Source: Seriola aureovittata
Taxonomy: Eukaryota; Chordata; Actinopteri; Carangiformes; Carangidae
DNA length: 64,000 nucleotides
NCBI RefSeq assembly: GCF_021018895.1
Contig: NC_079386.1
Span: 12,703,835 to 12,767,834, forward strand
Direction of reading: 5' to 3'
In this document: positions 26,216-39,103 of the stretch, in pieces
Position numbering within the stretch: the stretch's first letter is position 1
Layout: the number at the start of each line of letters is the position of its first letter
The notes under the pieces: model-generated
Database searches by the model: none
Told to the model about the DNA's origin: nothing
Seen by the model: the letters and a program-made list of their open reading frames with translations, nothing else
Made by a program: the position numbers and the translations under genes

Positions 26216-28690
26216 CCTGTTTGTTGCTCATCTGTGTTTTTTTTTTTTAGGGCTGGGAGGTTTTTGTATTTATTGTCTGCAGTTTAAGCCTGTGTCTCTG
26301 TGAATTCATTTATCTGTTTAAGTATTCTGTTTGCATGACTCTCATTCTGTGTGCGCCTGCATGTACGCTCAGTTTTCTCGTGTTTGTTCCAGCTCTCGGT
26401 GTGTCTGGATCGGGGGGTCCTTTGTCTGGGGCGCTGGGCTAGCTGTCTCTTAATTCTGCTTTTTTTTTTTTTTGCCCTCAGTGTCTTTTAATATGTTTCA
26501 GTTCCCCAGTACTGTGTGTGTGTGTGTGTGTGTGTATGTGTGTGTGAAAAGGATAATCAGAGCCTGTATGAGTGTGATTGAGGGTGCAGCTGTAGAGGCC
26601 GCCACCTCCCTCTCTCTCTCTCCCTCCCTCCCCTGCCTCTCTCTCCCCTCTCTGTGTCATACTCTCTTTCATACGCACTCTCTTTCATTTTCTCTTTCAT
26701 TTCTCTCCCTCACTCTTTCTACTCACCCCCTCACCCCTGTACCCCCCCACACACCCCCGCCTCCTCCCACCCCATGTAATGAGCTGACACACAGGAAGCT
26801 CTAATCCTCACACAATGCCACCCCTCTTCCCCCCAGAGTGACTGGGAGCGGGACAGGGGGCAACAAGGACCAACCTGGCCCAGCTGTCCCCAAAATGGCC
26901 GCCTTTAATCCCTCCAGTTTTTAGCCTACAGGGGCTCCCGAAACCATGACAACCGGTAACCAAGGACAAGAATGGCCAGGGCAGAAAGCGGGACAAAGGG
27001 AGTGAAAGGAGCCATGTGTGAGAAGTTTGTCCACATGCGTTCGTGAGCGACAAGGGACGTGTCTCAATCAAAAAAACAAGAAAGACAAAAAAAAAGTCAA
27101 TTTAATAGTTTTCAATTTGAGGAAGAAGCAAAGAGGGGGAATTGCAAACAAAAGTCCACAGGTGTGACGGTGATGGTTGCAGACTTTGGTCACATGTTTA
27201 TCACTCATCAATAAGCATTAATCATCTCTTTGTGGACATCAGTCATCTTCAATAGGAAGGACAAAAGTTTCTCAGGGTGTTAAAGGTCATGTAACTTGCA
27301 GATTTACCCTTCTATTATTGAACAAACGACAGCCATTTGGAAGACAAAGAAGTTGTTTTTCCCCCATCAGCCATTAATTAATTTGACTTTCGGGTGATTA
27401 ACAGCCATTTAACTGAAATGTGACTACATCTCCAGAACAGTTAGAGACACAATAGCTATGTCTTTTTAAATTATCATCCTCTTATCAGATCTTTTTTGTT
27501 TTAAAGCAAAAATCTGTAAAACATAAAAACTTACTTTAATCCGTAAGCATTTATACGTACAATATAAACCTCTAATAAATAGCTTATAATACACTACAAT
27601 GGAGTGATAGGCAGATATGTGTTCATTAATTTACCAGTTGTATAATCTAATTGTGGGATAAAACACTGAGGAGCATGTGTAGATAAATAGGTAGACTAGA
27701 AGTATTTTACCTTCCAGTTGGAGGAAATTGAGGGAATAATAATAATTTCATAGAACAGATTCCTCCTGAGGGACTTTACATTTTAATTTCAACTTCTTGA
27801 TATTTAAATTGTTTTATCTAAAAAAATAGTGATTGTGGTTGTTTGAACTGGCATCTCTGTGTGAATATTGATTGAAATTGTCTTGTCATGAATCTGTTCC
27901 CATTTCTCTCTAGTAAAATAGACGTAGACCTCAATGAGACTTCCTGATTACACAGAAGTTAAGTGAACTAAAACTAAATGTTGGATTCTGAAAAAGGCTA
28001 TCAACTGACATTACATGTTATTCTTGAACTTTATATTTTTTAAAAGGTATAATAAGATCACTGTAAATATTCTGGATAAAAGTACACATTATAATAGGCT
28101 AAGTCTATTTCCTTCAGTAGGCCTATTTTTTAAATCCACAAGAGGGAGCTGTGGTCCACAGTTTTGTTTCCCAATAATCAAGCACAAGTATTTGACAACA
28201 CATTTAATTATTCACAAATAATGAACATCAGCTTTACTCCTGTTGAGTTTAGTTAATTGAACTTATTTTAATCATTGATAGTATTGCAATATAACTGGTG
28301 CTTTAAAATGTTTTCTCACCAGCATGTCCTGAGCATTTTATTTCCGCTGTGATTTATTTATCTGAGATTTATAAATGCAGACTACTCTCACATCAGTGGA
28401 GGATCACTTAAGACACCTAACAGGTCTAAGAGTTCACTAAACTAACTGGTGTTGTATTTGCATGATAATATCCCTAAACACGCACGTCCCTCTATCGGTA
28501 ATGATAACACCTGTTTGATGTGTGTGATAATTTAATTAAACCCCATAATTTCACTCAGAAAGTCACTCAGGAGACACAATGCGAGCCAATAAAGTACCCC
28601 TCTCTCTGCCCTCCCTCCCCCCTCCCTCCCCCTGACTCGTTTCCTTGGTAGTAAAGCGCTGGAAACCACAAGTACATAAAAAGCCACAAG
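26216..28690. other. Intergenic region between sall2 and slc7a7
   Basis: No gene seen. It holds a (TG)n tract (about 26513-26546) and a pyrimidine-rich CT stretch (about 26605-26730); the rest is AT-rich unique-looking sequence (27050-28560) with no open frame of note. Confidence 0.5.
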
Positions 28691-28909
28691 TGCATCAGCT
28701 GAGAAGCGCAGAGCAGGAACAGAGAGTCACAGTCAAAACAGGAGGAGGAAGACGCGCCGAAAGGTTCACAACCGAGAGAAACGGGGAGAAAGAACAATGA
28801 GAGGGCGAACAGGCGCGGAGAGGTGAAGACATCATTTCACCGAGGACTGCTGCTGCGCGTTTTGGACACACAAGAGGACCCAAACGGCGCTGAGAGGCGC
28901 CTGGAGAAG
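28674..28909 (+). promoter_or_regulatory. slc7a7: slc7a7 promoter and untranslated first exon
   Basis: A TATA-like CATAAAAAG at about 28674-28682 precedes a GA-rich stretch ending in a consensus donor (AAG|GTGAGC, boundary at 28909). No long frame starts here, so I read it as the 5' UTR exon of slc7a7. The coding exon acceptor is at 31029 (tttcag), with an alternative acceptor at 30916. Confidence 0.5.
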
Positions 28910-30449
28910 GTGAGCCAGCTTCTCTCTCCCTCACCTGCCGCCACCTCCCCAGAACAGCTGCTTGTACATTACTGCATCTTCCCAACACCGATTTCCAAGC
29001 TCGAGCCTGTCATTTATTAACCTGTAATGTCATTCAGCCCTATCTGAGTGTCTTTGAGCATTAGAAAATGCATCATTAAAGTCTAATCCAGTGAGTGATC
29101 TGAGGAGTTTTAGGGGTTAGCCTGTGTGACAAATCAGAGAACCCCCCTTTTCCAGTGGTACAGGTAATGTAGGAGCTGGACATCCTGCAACCAGGTGATT
29201 CCTCCCCATGATATCTCAGCCATTTTTTTCACATCTAATTTAAACTCCCATAAAAGAAAGGAAATCCTCATGATAATAAAATGTTACTTGTTGATCAGTG
29301 CTTTATTAATCACTAAAAAAACACCATTGTTTGAAGGGGGGTTTTCTGGATCCAGGATGTAACCTTGAATAACTAATGAAGGACTACTTTATCAGCAGCT
29401 TTTGGACCTTGCACTCTCTCTTTCTGCAAGAGCCTCGCCTCTCAGTGTCTCCGGCACGCGTTTAATCACATGCATGGATACTCAATCTACTGTCCTTCAC
29501 TTCGCAGTCACTTCCTTCATGAACCCACGTGCTGCTGATCTCCTGCTGCTGCTGCTGCCTCAAGGTATTTGGACTTTTCATTCACTCTCATAAGCTTCAC
29601 ATTTGTCTCTAATCTGAATTCTTACATCTACAGTGAAGTATGTTTTTGTGCTCTTATCTCTCTCACTTTGATGATCCCTTCCCCGCCTGGCTCTTTTTCA
29701 TATCTACTTATTTAGTGTCATCTGTTTACCATCCTAGGATCAATTTTTTATTTATTTATTTTTTTACAAATTAACACCTCATTGTTCTTCCTATCTAAAT
29801 CCGTCTTCAAGGTTCTTGTATTGGCTCCATTTTTATACAATCTTAAGCCACTGTTTCTTAGTCATTTAATCAATCCCATGTCTGGCTCTGCTCATCAATA
29901 AAGGCTTGAGGAGCTCAGAAGACAATTTAGGCGATTTAAAGGTGAAAAGTCACCTGAGATAAAAACATTTTCTAAATGTCGAGGTAGGAAAACTTACAGA
30001 TAGTATTTGAAGTCACCTTGATGCGACAGCTACATCTAAACTTTTGCTTTTTATCTAAATATATTCTGGATCCTTTGGCGTAAATCACCCCAAAAAGTTT
30101 GTGTTTTTGAGGCGAACGTACATTTCAACAGAGCAGATTCACGACAGCTGTTGAAAACCCTTGTGTAGTATCACTGCAAACTTGGCCTTGACGACAAACT
30201 CTTTCTCATTCAACACTATCATTAACATTTAATTAAATTTAAGGTGACTGACACATAGTAAGTGTGTGTGTTTGGGCATTAGATCGTGGCAAGTTGGAGC
30301 CTATAAGCACAGAGTGACAGTGACTTAAAGAAGCCGGTCGTGCAGAGAGGTGACTGAACATGCTGCCTAATGTGTGTCTGTCGCATCATCAAACTCAATA
30401 CGCGCTGAGGATAATGAACTTTGGACCAGCCACACTGCTGACACTCTGC

Positions 30450-30453
<4 letters not shown>

Positions 30454-30509
<56 letters not shown>
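30454..30509. repeat. (TG)n microsatellite
   Basis: Uninterrupted TG tract in the 5' UTR intron of slc7a7. Other slc7a7 intronic TG tracts lie at about 34405-34437, 34592-34617 and 36115-36141. Confidence 0.95.
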
Positions 30510-30513
<4 letters not shown>

Positions 30514-31058
30514 AGGTGGATGGCTACGAGTCAAAGCAGATTGTCTCCGTCAGTAATTCTTGCTTAGCTTAAGGTTACTAATGAAGAACTGGTGTTTTTA
30601 GGCATGCGGCGTGTTTGCTCCGCTCCCCTTCTCTCTGTCAATACACTCAACCTTAAAAGGCCATTTGCTGTTCGCTCTAATGGCTCTCCAATCCACAAAA
30701 CTGCTCTCAAATCAGACAGTGTCCACACTGGTGTCGTGTTATGTTTTTTTGCACATTTTTTCCTACTTTAGTGCCAGCGGCATGTAAATATGTTTTTATT
30801 TGACTGAATTTGGACAGGGTTGAAACAACACCAAGTATTTGCTGTGCGCATGCTATGACAAATCGGTCTCCATGGTAACAGCATCACTGATATGACTCTG
30901 TGTGTTGCCTCCACAGATGGCAGGAGATGATCACAGATAACTGAGGGAAAAGTCTCACTTCAAGACAGAAAACTCTTTGTCTGCAACTGAAATCTTGTAT
31001 AGAAAACAGTCTCACACTTTTTTTTTCAGTTGGTAAATAAACTATCAAAACACGAACA

Positions 31059-34000
31059 ATGGCAGACTACACCCCCGCCCCAACGCAAGAGGCGACTAAT
31101 GGCGGCCCTCCATCTGCGAAGACCAAAGACTCTGAGGAGTCCATGAAGCTGAAGAAGGAGATCTCCCTCCTGAACGGGGTCTGCCTGATCGTGGGCAACA
31201 TGATCGGCTCGGGGATCTTCGTCTCGCCAAAGGGCGTCCTCATCCACAGCGCCTCCTACGGCCTCTCTCTGGTGGTGTGGACCATTGGCGGGATCTTCTC
31301 TGTGTTCGGGGCCCTGTGCTACGCTGAGCTGGGGACCACCATCACCAAGTCGGGGGCCTCCTACGCTTACATCCTGGAGGCCTTCGGGGGTTTCCTGGCC
31401 TTCATCCGTCTGTGGACGTCGCTGCTGATCATCGAGCCGACCAGCCAGGCCGTCATAGCCATCACGTTCTCCAACTACATGGTGCAGCCCGTTTTCCCCA
31501 CCTGTGTAGCTCCATACGTGGCAAACAGGCTGCTGGCTGCTGCTTGCATATGTAAGTACACATCTGGAGTGTGTGAGTGTGTATCTAGTGTGTGACATGC
31601 GTGACAGAACGAGAGTGAAATAACAGACAGATGAGGCAGTGTATGAGTGAGTAAGTGACCTATAGATTCAGTGAGTCATAGCCCCTGTTGGTTTCACATC
31701 TTAGACAAAGCATGTGAGCTTTAGACACTAGAGAAGTGAAAAATGGTGACACAACAGCTGAAGTCAGCAGGTCTGCAGCAGACAGACTCTCCTACATCAG
31801 ATGAAGGAGGAACTGAGCAAAACACAGGAAGAATAAGGGGAAAAGTCATTTTACTCAATATCAGAGCAATGATTCCCAGCTGTCTTTCACGTGTGGACTT
31901 TAGTCATAGCATTTTTTTTTTTTTTTGTTGATCTGGTACAGGAAAGAAACTCCTCATAAATGTAGAAGTAAACTTTCTGTATGGGTGCGGCTCAAATTGC
32001 TGAGGTAACTACAACACAATGTCACTGAGAGAGCGCTAAGCTGACAAACTGATTTAATCAAACCGACAAGAAATTTACAAGACTTCTCACCGAGGCAACT
32101 GAGCACAACTCTAGAGGCAAAGAAATGCCAGCACTCAGGCAACCGGCTGCAGAGACAAGAAGCCAAAGACACACACAGATCTTATCAAGGCGACACATCA
32201 CAGATAAGCCCCGATATTCATATATATAATATACATATTGTGCTCGTTTGCGATAAATATTGCTCATTCATCCACCCACCCACCTGAGAGGCAGCCGTGC
32301 ATACACACTTAAATACAAGCACATACACACTTAATGCCACGCTCCGATAAGCAGTGCTCAGAGGAGTGCAGCGCGTGCTGATAGCTGTGAGGTAAAGTCC
32401 TCACTGCGAGGACACTCTGACCTGAGAGGCTAACGGGCAACTGACAGCTCAGCACAGGAGTGAAGTTTAAAACAAACGAAACCTGCTTCCTGTCAGTGAA
32501 GGTCCCTGGGAATCCGTTGTTCCTCTGTATCCCCAATTTTATATGAATATAGGTGAGATTACAATAAGCTTTTGGTCATGCTGTTATTGTTAAAACTTCA
32601 TTTTTTACATCCTATTTTTTTGTTAGTTCGAGTTAGAACTTCTCACGAAAAAGCAGGTTAGCTTCTGCAGAAGTTGGTCCTAATATACAGAAGCTCTTTT
32701 ATGTCAAGAAAAAGAAAAAAAATATGAAAAAATTTGCACGATGAAAATAAAAATACTAAGTCAAAGTTAAAATAATAAGATAGTAAGTCAGAATTATGAT
32801 AGGTTTGACTTACTATGTTTCAGTTACTACTTCGTAAGTCAAACCTATCATATATTAAGTCAAAACTTTCAACCACCACATTAGTAAATTATTTCTTTAT
32901 TTCATATTTGATTTAAAATCTAATAATTTTGTTTTAATAAGTCAGGACTTTGACTTAGTATCTCATTATTAGAAAGTCAAAAAACTGAAGTAAAAAGCTT
33001 TACCTAGTAATAACAATTAGACATTTTGATTTGAAAAGACAAAACACTTGAATAGTAAGTAAAAATCTTTATTCAGAGTCTTCCTTTCATGTCTTTGTTT
33101 CTTTTCTTTGCAGAAATGGGGTTTGTGAGTAATGTAACTTAGGTACTGTAAAGGTGGTGCATTCAGGCGATCTTAAACGCATCAGAAAAAGCGTGTTTCA
33201 TTTTCATTTCCAGTCAAATTATGAAGCGGGAAAGTCAGCGAAAATTTTGCTCCCTGGGTGTTCAACTCATGAGACAGAATGAAAACTTTAACTTCCACAA
33301 AAAATAAAGTTTGTATCCAACAGCAGTAATCATGAAGGAACCAAATCTACATCATTTTTTTTTCTTTTTTAGGATCTCATCATTCTCTTATTCGTTATCT
33401 GTAGATTGAACGCTTTTTAGCAGCTGACGTCCAGAGCAGTGGATTTGCATTCTCACGTGAGTTCACAGTTAGTGAGCAAGTGAATGAGTTTTTAAAGATC
33501 TCCATTTCACCTCACATCTGGACCATGTTTGCCTTCCGCTACCAGTCAGTCAGCCTCTTTAACCCAATCTCACACCTCCCACCCTTCTAGCCTTTCACTG
33601 TCAACACACCACGCCTCCCACTTCTGTGTGGCACAGTCTCCCTCTCCATCGCTCATCGCTGGTCGCCCCCCGTCCGAGGCGCTGTGTTTTATTGTGTTTG
33701 ACCGGGCGTCCTGTCGGGAGCGGACTTGTTATGATCCTCTAACTTGTCAATGTGGTGGAAGATGATAGTGTTATGATTCGACTCCCTTTACTGTGGCAGG
33801 AGGTGGTCAGTGTGGAGGAGAAGGCGGTGATGCAATCCTGTTTTGGTCTCTTCTTTAAATGCCTGGTTGATGTTGAGGTCAGTGTGGAGCGATAAGTGAG
33901 CGGGAGCGCCGTGAGCTGTGACTCTGGTGTAGATAAAATGTGTCCACTCAGCTTGTTTGCAGGTGAATTTGTTTAATCAGTGCTGACAAGACTTGTAGAG

Positions 34001-34401
34001 TCAGGAGGAGGATTTACACAATAAATACTTTCATCTGAAGGAGGTTTTTTTTTTAAAGGGTAAAAGTGAAATGTATCACACTGATAAAAAGAAGTTTAAA
34101 GTGTATCACTGTTGCTCCTTAACAACTGGATAATTCGAGTTGACTAGACATCATGTGCTCAGTTATTTCCACATTTATGAACTAGGAGGGATCGTGTGCT
34201 GATAAGACGCCAGAGACAGATAAGTCTCAAAAAACATTTTCCGTTTTCCAAGAACATCAAAGCTGCTCAAAGTGAAGGAGGGCAATAAATAAAAAGACAA
34301 CTTTTCCTATCAGTTGCTCATAAACTCTTGTTTACAGCCCTTTAAGTTAGTCTCACTTCCACGACTGTACCTGTGCTGCCTTGTATGTGTATGACTGTGT
34401 G

Positions 34402-34437
<36 letters not shown>

Positions 34438-34581
34438 GTTTTATGTGCTGCACTCAGCTGTTTCCTCATCTGAAAAACAACAGGCTAGTCTGCTTGAGTC
34501 AGCAGCAGCGTTTCCTTAAATCAGCCATACTCTCAAACGGAAACATGTTGGCACACACCCAGTTTACACAGCAATGGGTTG

Positions 34582-34619
<38 letters not shown>

Positions 34620-37600
34620 TATGAGTAACAAATGGATATTTATGAACTTCTCTCTCAGGTCTGCTGACCTTTGTGAACTGTGCCTATGTGAAGTGGGGCA
34701 CCAGGGTCCAGGACTTCTTCACCTATGCCAAAGTCATCGCTCTTATTGCTGTCATCATCACTGGCCTGGTGAAGATCGGACAAGGTGCGGACTCTCTCAA
34801 TGAGTCTTATCTCTTTAATCTTTAATCTTGCCATGATATCCTAAAATGTTAACATTTTTAAAGCAAATGCTTAGAGCAATACAGAAACTTAGATGACACC
34901 ATGAACTTTAGATTCCTCAAGTCAATTTACGACAATTAAATCATTGTTTTGGTATTTTTCAGGTCACACTCAGAACTTCGAGGGCCTCTTCGATGGCTCG
35001 TCTCAGGACCCGGGGGGCATTGCTCTGGCTCTGTACTCGGCTCTGTTCTCCTACTCTGGATGGGACACCCTCAACTTTGTCACAGAGGAGATCAAAAACC
35101 CAGAGAGGTGAGGAGGCCACGAGATAAAGTGAACAGGACAACAGTACAGCCTGTTTGGGATCGAGGTGTTGATACAGCCTACAGTGATAATTCACTTTGA
35201 TAGGACTTCTCAGCTAATATAGCCTCAGCAGCATCAATCCAACCACCACAACCACTGTAGCCACAGATCAGTAAGAGAGTTGAGTCCTGCTTCAAGCTAA
35301 ATGCTAACATCAGTTCATTCTCACAGTGAGAATATTAATACACCGATGTTTAGGGTCTATAATGTCGACCATGTTCACCATCTTAGTTTAGCATGTTGGC
35401 ACGCTAACATTTGCTTATTAGCACTAAACGCAAAGCACAGCTGAGGCTGTTGGAAGTCTCATTAGTTTAGTAAGTGAACTGATAATAGTGCAGCAGATTA
35501 AACCTAAAATTATCATATTATTCATCTTCACGGGATCACGAATGTCTGAGCCAAATTTCCTGGCAATCCATCTAATAGGTCGTTGAGATATTTTACTCTG
35601 GACCAAAGTGGATCTATGCTGCTAGACTGACTAAAAACACAGAGAAATCCTGAAGGGTGCCATTAAATACTCTCCTACTGTATTTCCCAAATTGATATCT
35701 TATCTAATCACAGTGCTGCAGGGCAAAGCTTTGGATTTTGAAGCTCACATTTTGATCATCACCTTCAAGCTTCAAGTGTTACGTCATGTTGGTATATCAC
35801 TCACACTAGCTTTTGCATTTGACTTCATATTTGTAAATATGTAGTCATTATATTCATAGTTTAACATTTAATAAAACATTTCCACAATCTATGAGTGGAT
35901 CTACAAACATCATCCTATTTGTTGTTAAACAACAGTTACAGTGGATCTCATGAGATTATTGCTATGAAGCCAAAAAAAAAGTTTTTTTTCCAGTGCATTG
36001 TAAAGATATATAAAGCTGCAGGATAAAGTCAATAATCAATAACAGATAACCTGTTGAGTAGCAAACAATGCACAGTTTGTTGTGATGTTTCTTTAGGAAA
36101 ACACATTGAACGTATGTGTGTGTGTGTGTGTGTGTGTGTGTCTGTGTATCTGTGTCTGTGGGGGGTGTTTGAGCCTTTTCCACAACCGGACACTGAGCAA
36201 ATGAACAAAGACTACACATGTGATTGGATCACAAGCTTCTCCCAGGAGTTCCCAGGCAGATTAAGTGACAAACAAACCCCCCCCCCCCACCCGGTGCCTT
36301 ATCCCAATCCCCATCCTTCCCTCCACCACGGGGTCGATCAGCTCTTAACCAGGAGACTCCTGATGAGTCACTTCCATCACTTCATCCTCAGCCTCCACAT
36401 CTCATCTGTTGTTGCTTCCCCCTGCTGTTTCCTTGTGTGAATTACAGGAACCTGCCACTGGCTATCGCTATCTCCATGCCCATAGTGACTGTGATCTACA
36501 TTCTGACCAACGTGGCGTACTACACCATCCTCCCCATGAATGCAATCTTAGACAGTGATGCTGTAGCTGTGGTAGGTGTCTATATAAGCCTTGATAAATC
36601 ACCTTTATACTCAGCAAGTGCAGCTTTTGTTTAGGATTTCTGTCTTTCCTCTATAGACATTTGCAGACAAGGTGTTCGGCGTGATGAACTGGACTATTCC
36701 CCTCGCTGTGGCTCTTTCCTGCTTCGGAGGACTCAACGCCTCCATCCTGGCCTCCTCCAGGTGAGTGATTCCCTCTTTTCACGGTGACATTCGAATAACT
36801 TGTGCAGCCACCTCATCCCTGTGTTATCGGAAACCTCACTGACTGTCACTTGTGTCCATCAGCGTCGCTCATCACCACTCCTTGTCGCGTATGTTTTGTG
36901 TGTCTTTAAAGGCTGTTCTTCGTGGGCTCCAGAGAGGGCCACCTGCCTGACTACCTGTGCATGATCCATGTCCACCGCTACACCCCCATCCCCGCCCTGC
37001 TCTTCAACGTCAGTCAGCCCTTAACATCTTTTTATTGTCTGTTCTCTAAACGTCTGATTTGGCTGCCGTCTTTCCGTTCATTCCCCACATTTTCTTATTC
37101 TGACTCGCACTGTTTCTCGTACGTCTCTGCAGGGCATCATGGCTCTGATATACCTGTGTGTAGAAGATGTCTTCAGGTTGATAAACTACTACAGCTTCAG
37201 CTACTGGTTCTTTGTGGGTCTGTCCATTTTGGGGCAGCTGTATCTGCGCTGGAAGCAGCCGGATAGAAAGAGACCCCTGAAGGTAAATCAGTCTAACAGT
37301 TTACTGCAGTCACTGGTTGCAGGTTGTGAGATTTCAGTTGAAGCAATGTTTAAAAGTATTAGAAGAGTCTCAAAGTGGAGCGTTTGTGGCGAATTATCGT
37401 CACACCACTGTCTTCTCTGTCATCCTCCCACAGCTCAGTCTCTTCTTCCCCATCATTTTCTGTCTCCTCACCGTCTTCCTGGTGGTTGTGCCGCTCTACA
37501 GCGACACCGTCAACTCCCTGATCGGCATCGCCATCGCTCTGTCAGGAGTGCCCGTCTACTTCCTCTGTTGCTACACTCCGGCCCACAAGAGGCCGCTGTG

Positions 37601-38186
37601 GCTACGCCGCTTCATCGGTAAGACACCTGCAGGATTTTCTCATCGATATTATTATTGCCGGAATATACTCTCTATTTATTATGCCACCTCTTCACTCTTA
37701 TAAGTCTTATTACCCAAGGGAAATCATGCACCTTATATCGTCCTATTTTAATCTTTTTTCACAATCTTTACTTTGCAGTTATTGTATATTATTTGGCTTT
37801 TAATTGTTTAAATCTTACTTGTTTGGGGCTTTATGTGATGTGGATCCTGTGACATTGCAATTTATTTTTGGGATTAGTGAATCACATTAGAAGGATAGAT
37901 AAATTTATATATGGATATGGATCAATGCATAGCAGGATGTATGAAACGGAAGGAATCTGTCTATTCACAATAAATAAAACCATTTCATGTGAATTTTGCT
38001 GCTTAGTCCTGAGGTGTTTTCCAACTGATTCCAGCTGTTTTAATTGGCAGCTGGATTCAAGCCGATGCACAAGTCGCTCTAACTTCTTTCCTGTCTCCAC
38101 CTCTTTCAGCTCAGTCTGGCGTGCTGATTCAGAAGGTGTGCTACTCTGTTCTGACTGAAATGGATGTTGAGGACAAGGAAGAGTAG
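31059..38186 (+). CDS. slc7a7: SLC7A7, y+LAT1 cationic/neutral amino acid exchanger light chain
   Basis: Light subunit of the heteromeric y+L transporter, which exports cationic amino acids in exchange for neutral ones plus sodium at the basolateral membrane, disulfide-linked to 4F2hc (SLC3A2). Nine coding exons: 31059-31551, 34659-34784, 34963-35107, 36448-36571, 36657-36760, 36912-37008, 37133-37282, 37434-37617, 38110-38186, totalling 499 residues (human 511). The protein shows the APC-family unwound-helix motif GSGIF (about residues 50-54), a strongly conserved membrane core, and a Cys in FPTC (residue 149) at the position used for the 4F2hc disulfide in LAT1. SREGHLPD and [13 protein letters not shown] are near-identical to y+LAT1. 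AATAAA at 38739-38744 fits the 3' end. y+LAT2 (SLC7A6) is the alternative, but adjacency to oxa1l supports slc7a7. Confidence 0.95.
31552..34658. other. slc7a7 large intron
   Basis: 3.1-kb intron without coding exons. It contains an AAGTCA-rich repetitive stretch (about 32745-33060) with a perfect inverted repeat, and scattered T homopolymers. Confidence 0.6.
32795..32852. repeat. Perfect 19-bp inverted repeat in an AAGTCA-rich repeat
   Basis: Arms at 32795-32813 (TATGATAGGTTTGACTTAC) and 32834-32852 are exact reverse complements separated by a 20-base loop. The surrounding 300 bases repeat variants of actaagtcaaaa, so this is probably part of a teleost palindromic minisatellite or short element. 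Confidence 0.75.
35395..35640. repeat. Degenerate teleost interspersed repeat
   Basis: Segments such as gctaacatttgcttattagcac, cacagctgaggctg and ccaaatttcctggcaatccatc are what I recall from a very common dispersed repeat of spiny-rayed fish. It sits in an slc7a7 intron. The family assignment is from memory; a repeat-library match would settle it. Confidence 0.6.
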
Positions 38187-39103
38187 AGACATTTGATTTT
38201 AACACCCTGCCGGAGACTGACGACGCACAAATATGGAGGCTCTACCCGAACTTATCTTGGCCAGCCGCTAACCGCCGCACGGCCTCGATGGACGAACATT
38301 TGGGCTTGAGCTGGACCCAGCTCTCTGACCTGTCAGTCATCGCCCGGTGATAATGTTAATGTATGACGGTGCCCGGGCGCTTGATGGCAAGATTTCACTC
38401 TAGCTGACTGTGACTTCAGAGAGAACATTTTAATGCACTCCTGAAGAAATCTACTCCTGTTTCTATCAGAAAACAGTAGAGAATTATTTAATTAATATAT
38501 CAAGACAAGTTTTTCTTTGTGTGAAATTATATATATGTATTTTTGATCATACTGGAAGGTAGAAAATTAATATGGTTCAACTGTTTAAGCGGAGGGGAGA
38601 ATATCCTTGAAACTGAAAGCACTGCTGACCATAGAAACAGCCTTGGTATTACTATTAATGTCATTTGCAAAAAGAAGAACCAGCATTAAAATAGATTTGA
38701 TTACGTGACTCCACGTTCACCGCGGAGGAAAAAGTTCAAATAAAGTTTTATACTGTCATCTTTGAGGTCTAGAGAAGTAAAGGGCTATTTTTACACAAAG
38801 TAACTCATTTTTTGTGTCTGATTCAAACACGAGCTGTTAAATGTAACTTTGAGACAGTTGAGCTGCAAACATGTATTTATAATAAAAATTACTTATGGAT
38901 AACATATATAACTTCAATTGTTTTTCATTCCTCGTGTATCATGTACTCAAATATAAAGACAATGTGCACACAGAAGTGGTTGTTTAGAGGCAGATTTTAC
39001 ATTTTAATTAGAATAATACACAACCCTTCCCCAACCTGTCCACTCTTCCACCCATAAATATGTACATAATTCATAACACCATCAATCTATGAGCAAATAA
39101 GAC
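38187..39103. other. Convergent 3' ends of slc7a7 and oxa1l
   Basis: slc7a7 3' UTR with AATAAA at 38739-38744, then the oxa1l 3' UTR on the other strand. A GAAACTGAAA near 38609 lies inside the 3' UTR, so I do not read it as a promoter element. Confidence 0.5.

Noticed and set aside
26676..26705. TTTCTCTTTC, an ISRE-like match
   Set aside because: It is part of a long CT-rich low-complexity tract with no adjacent start site. Similar chance matches occur near 19013 and at 38609.
31026..31598. 190-residue open frame on the minus strand
   Set aside because: It is the antisense shadow of the GC-rich first coding exon of slc7a7; its composition is not protein-like.
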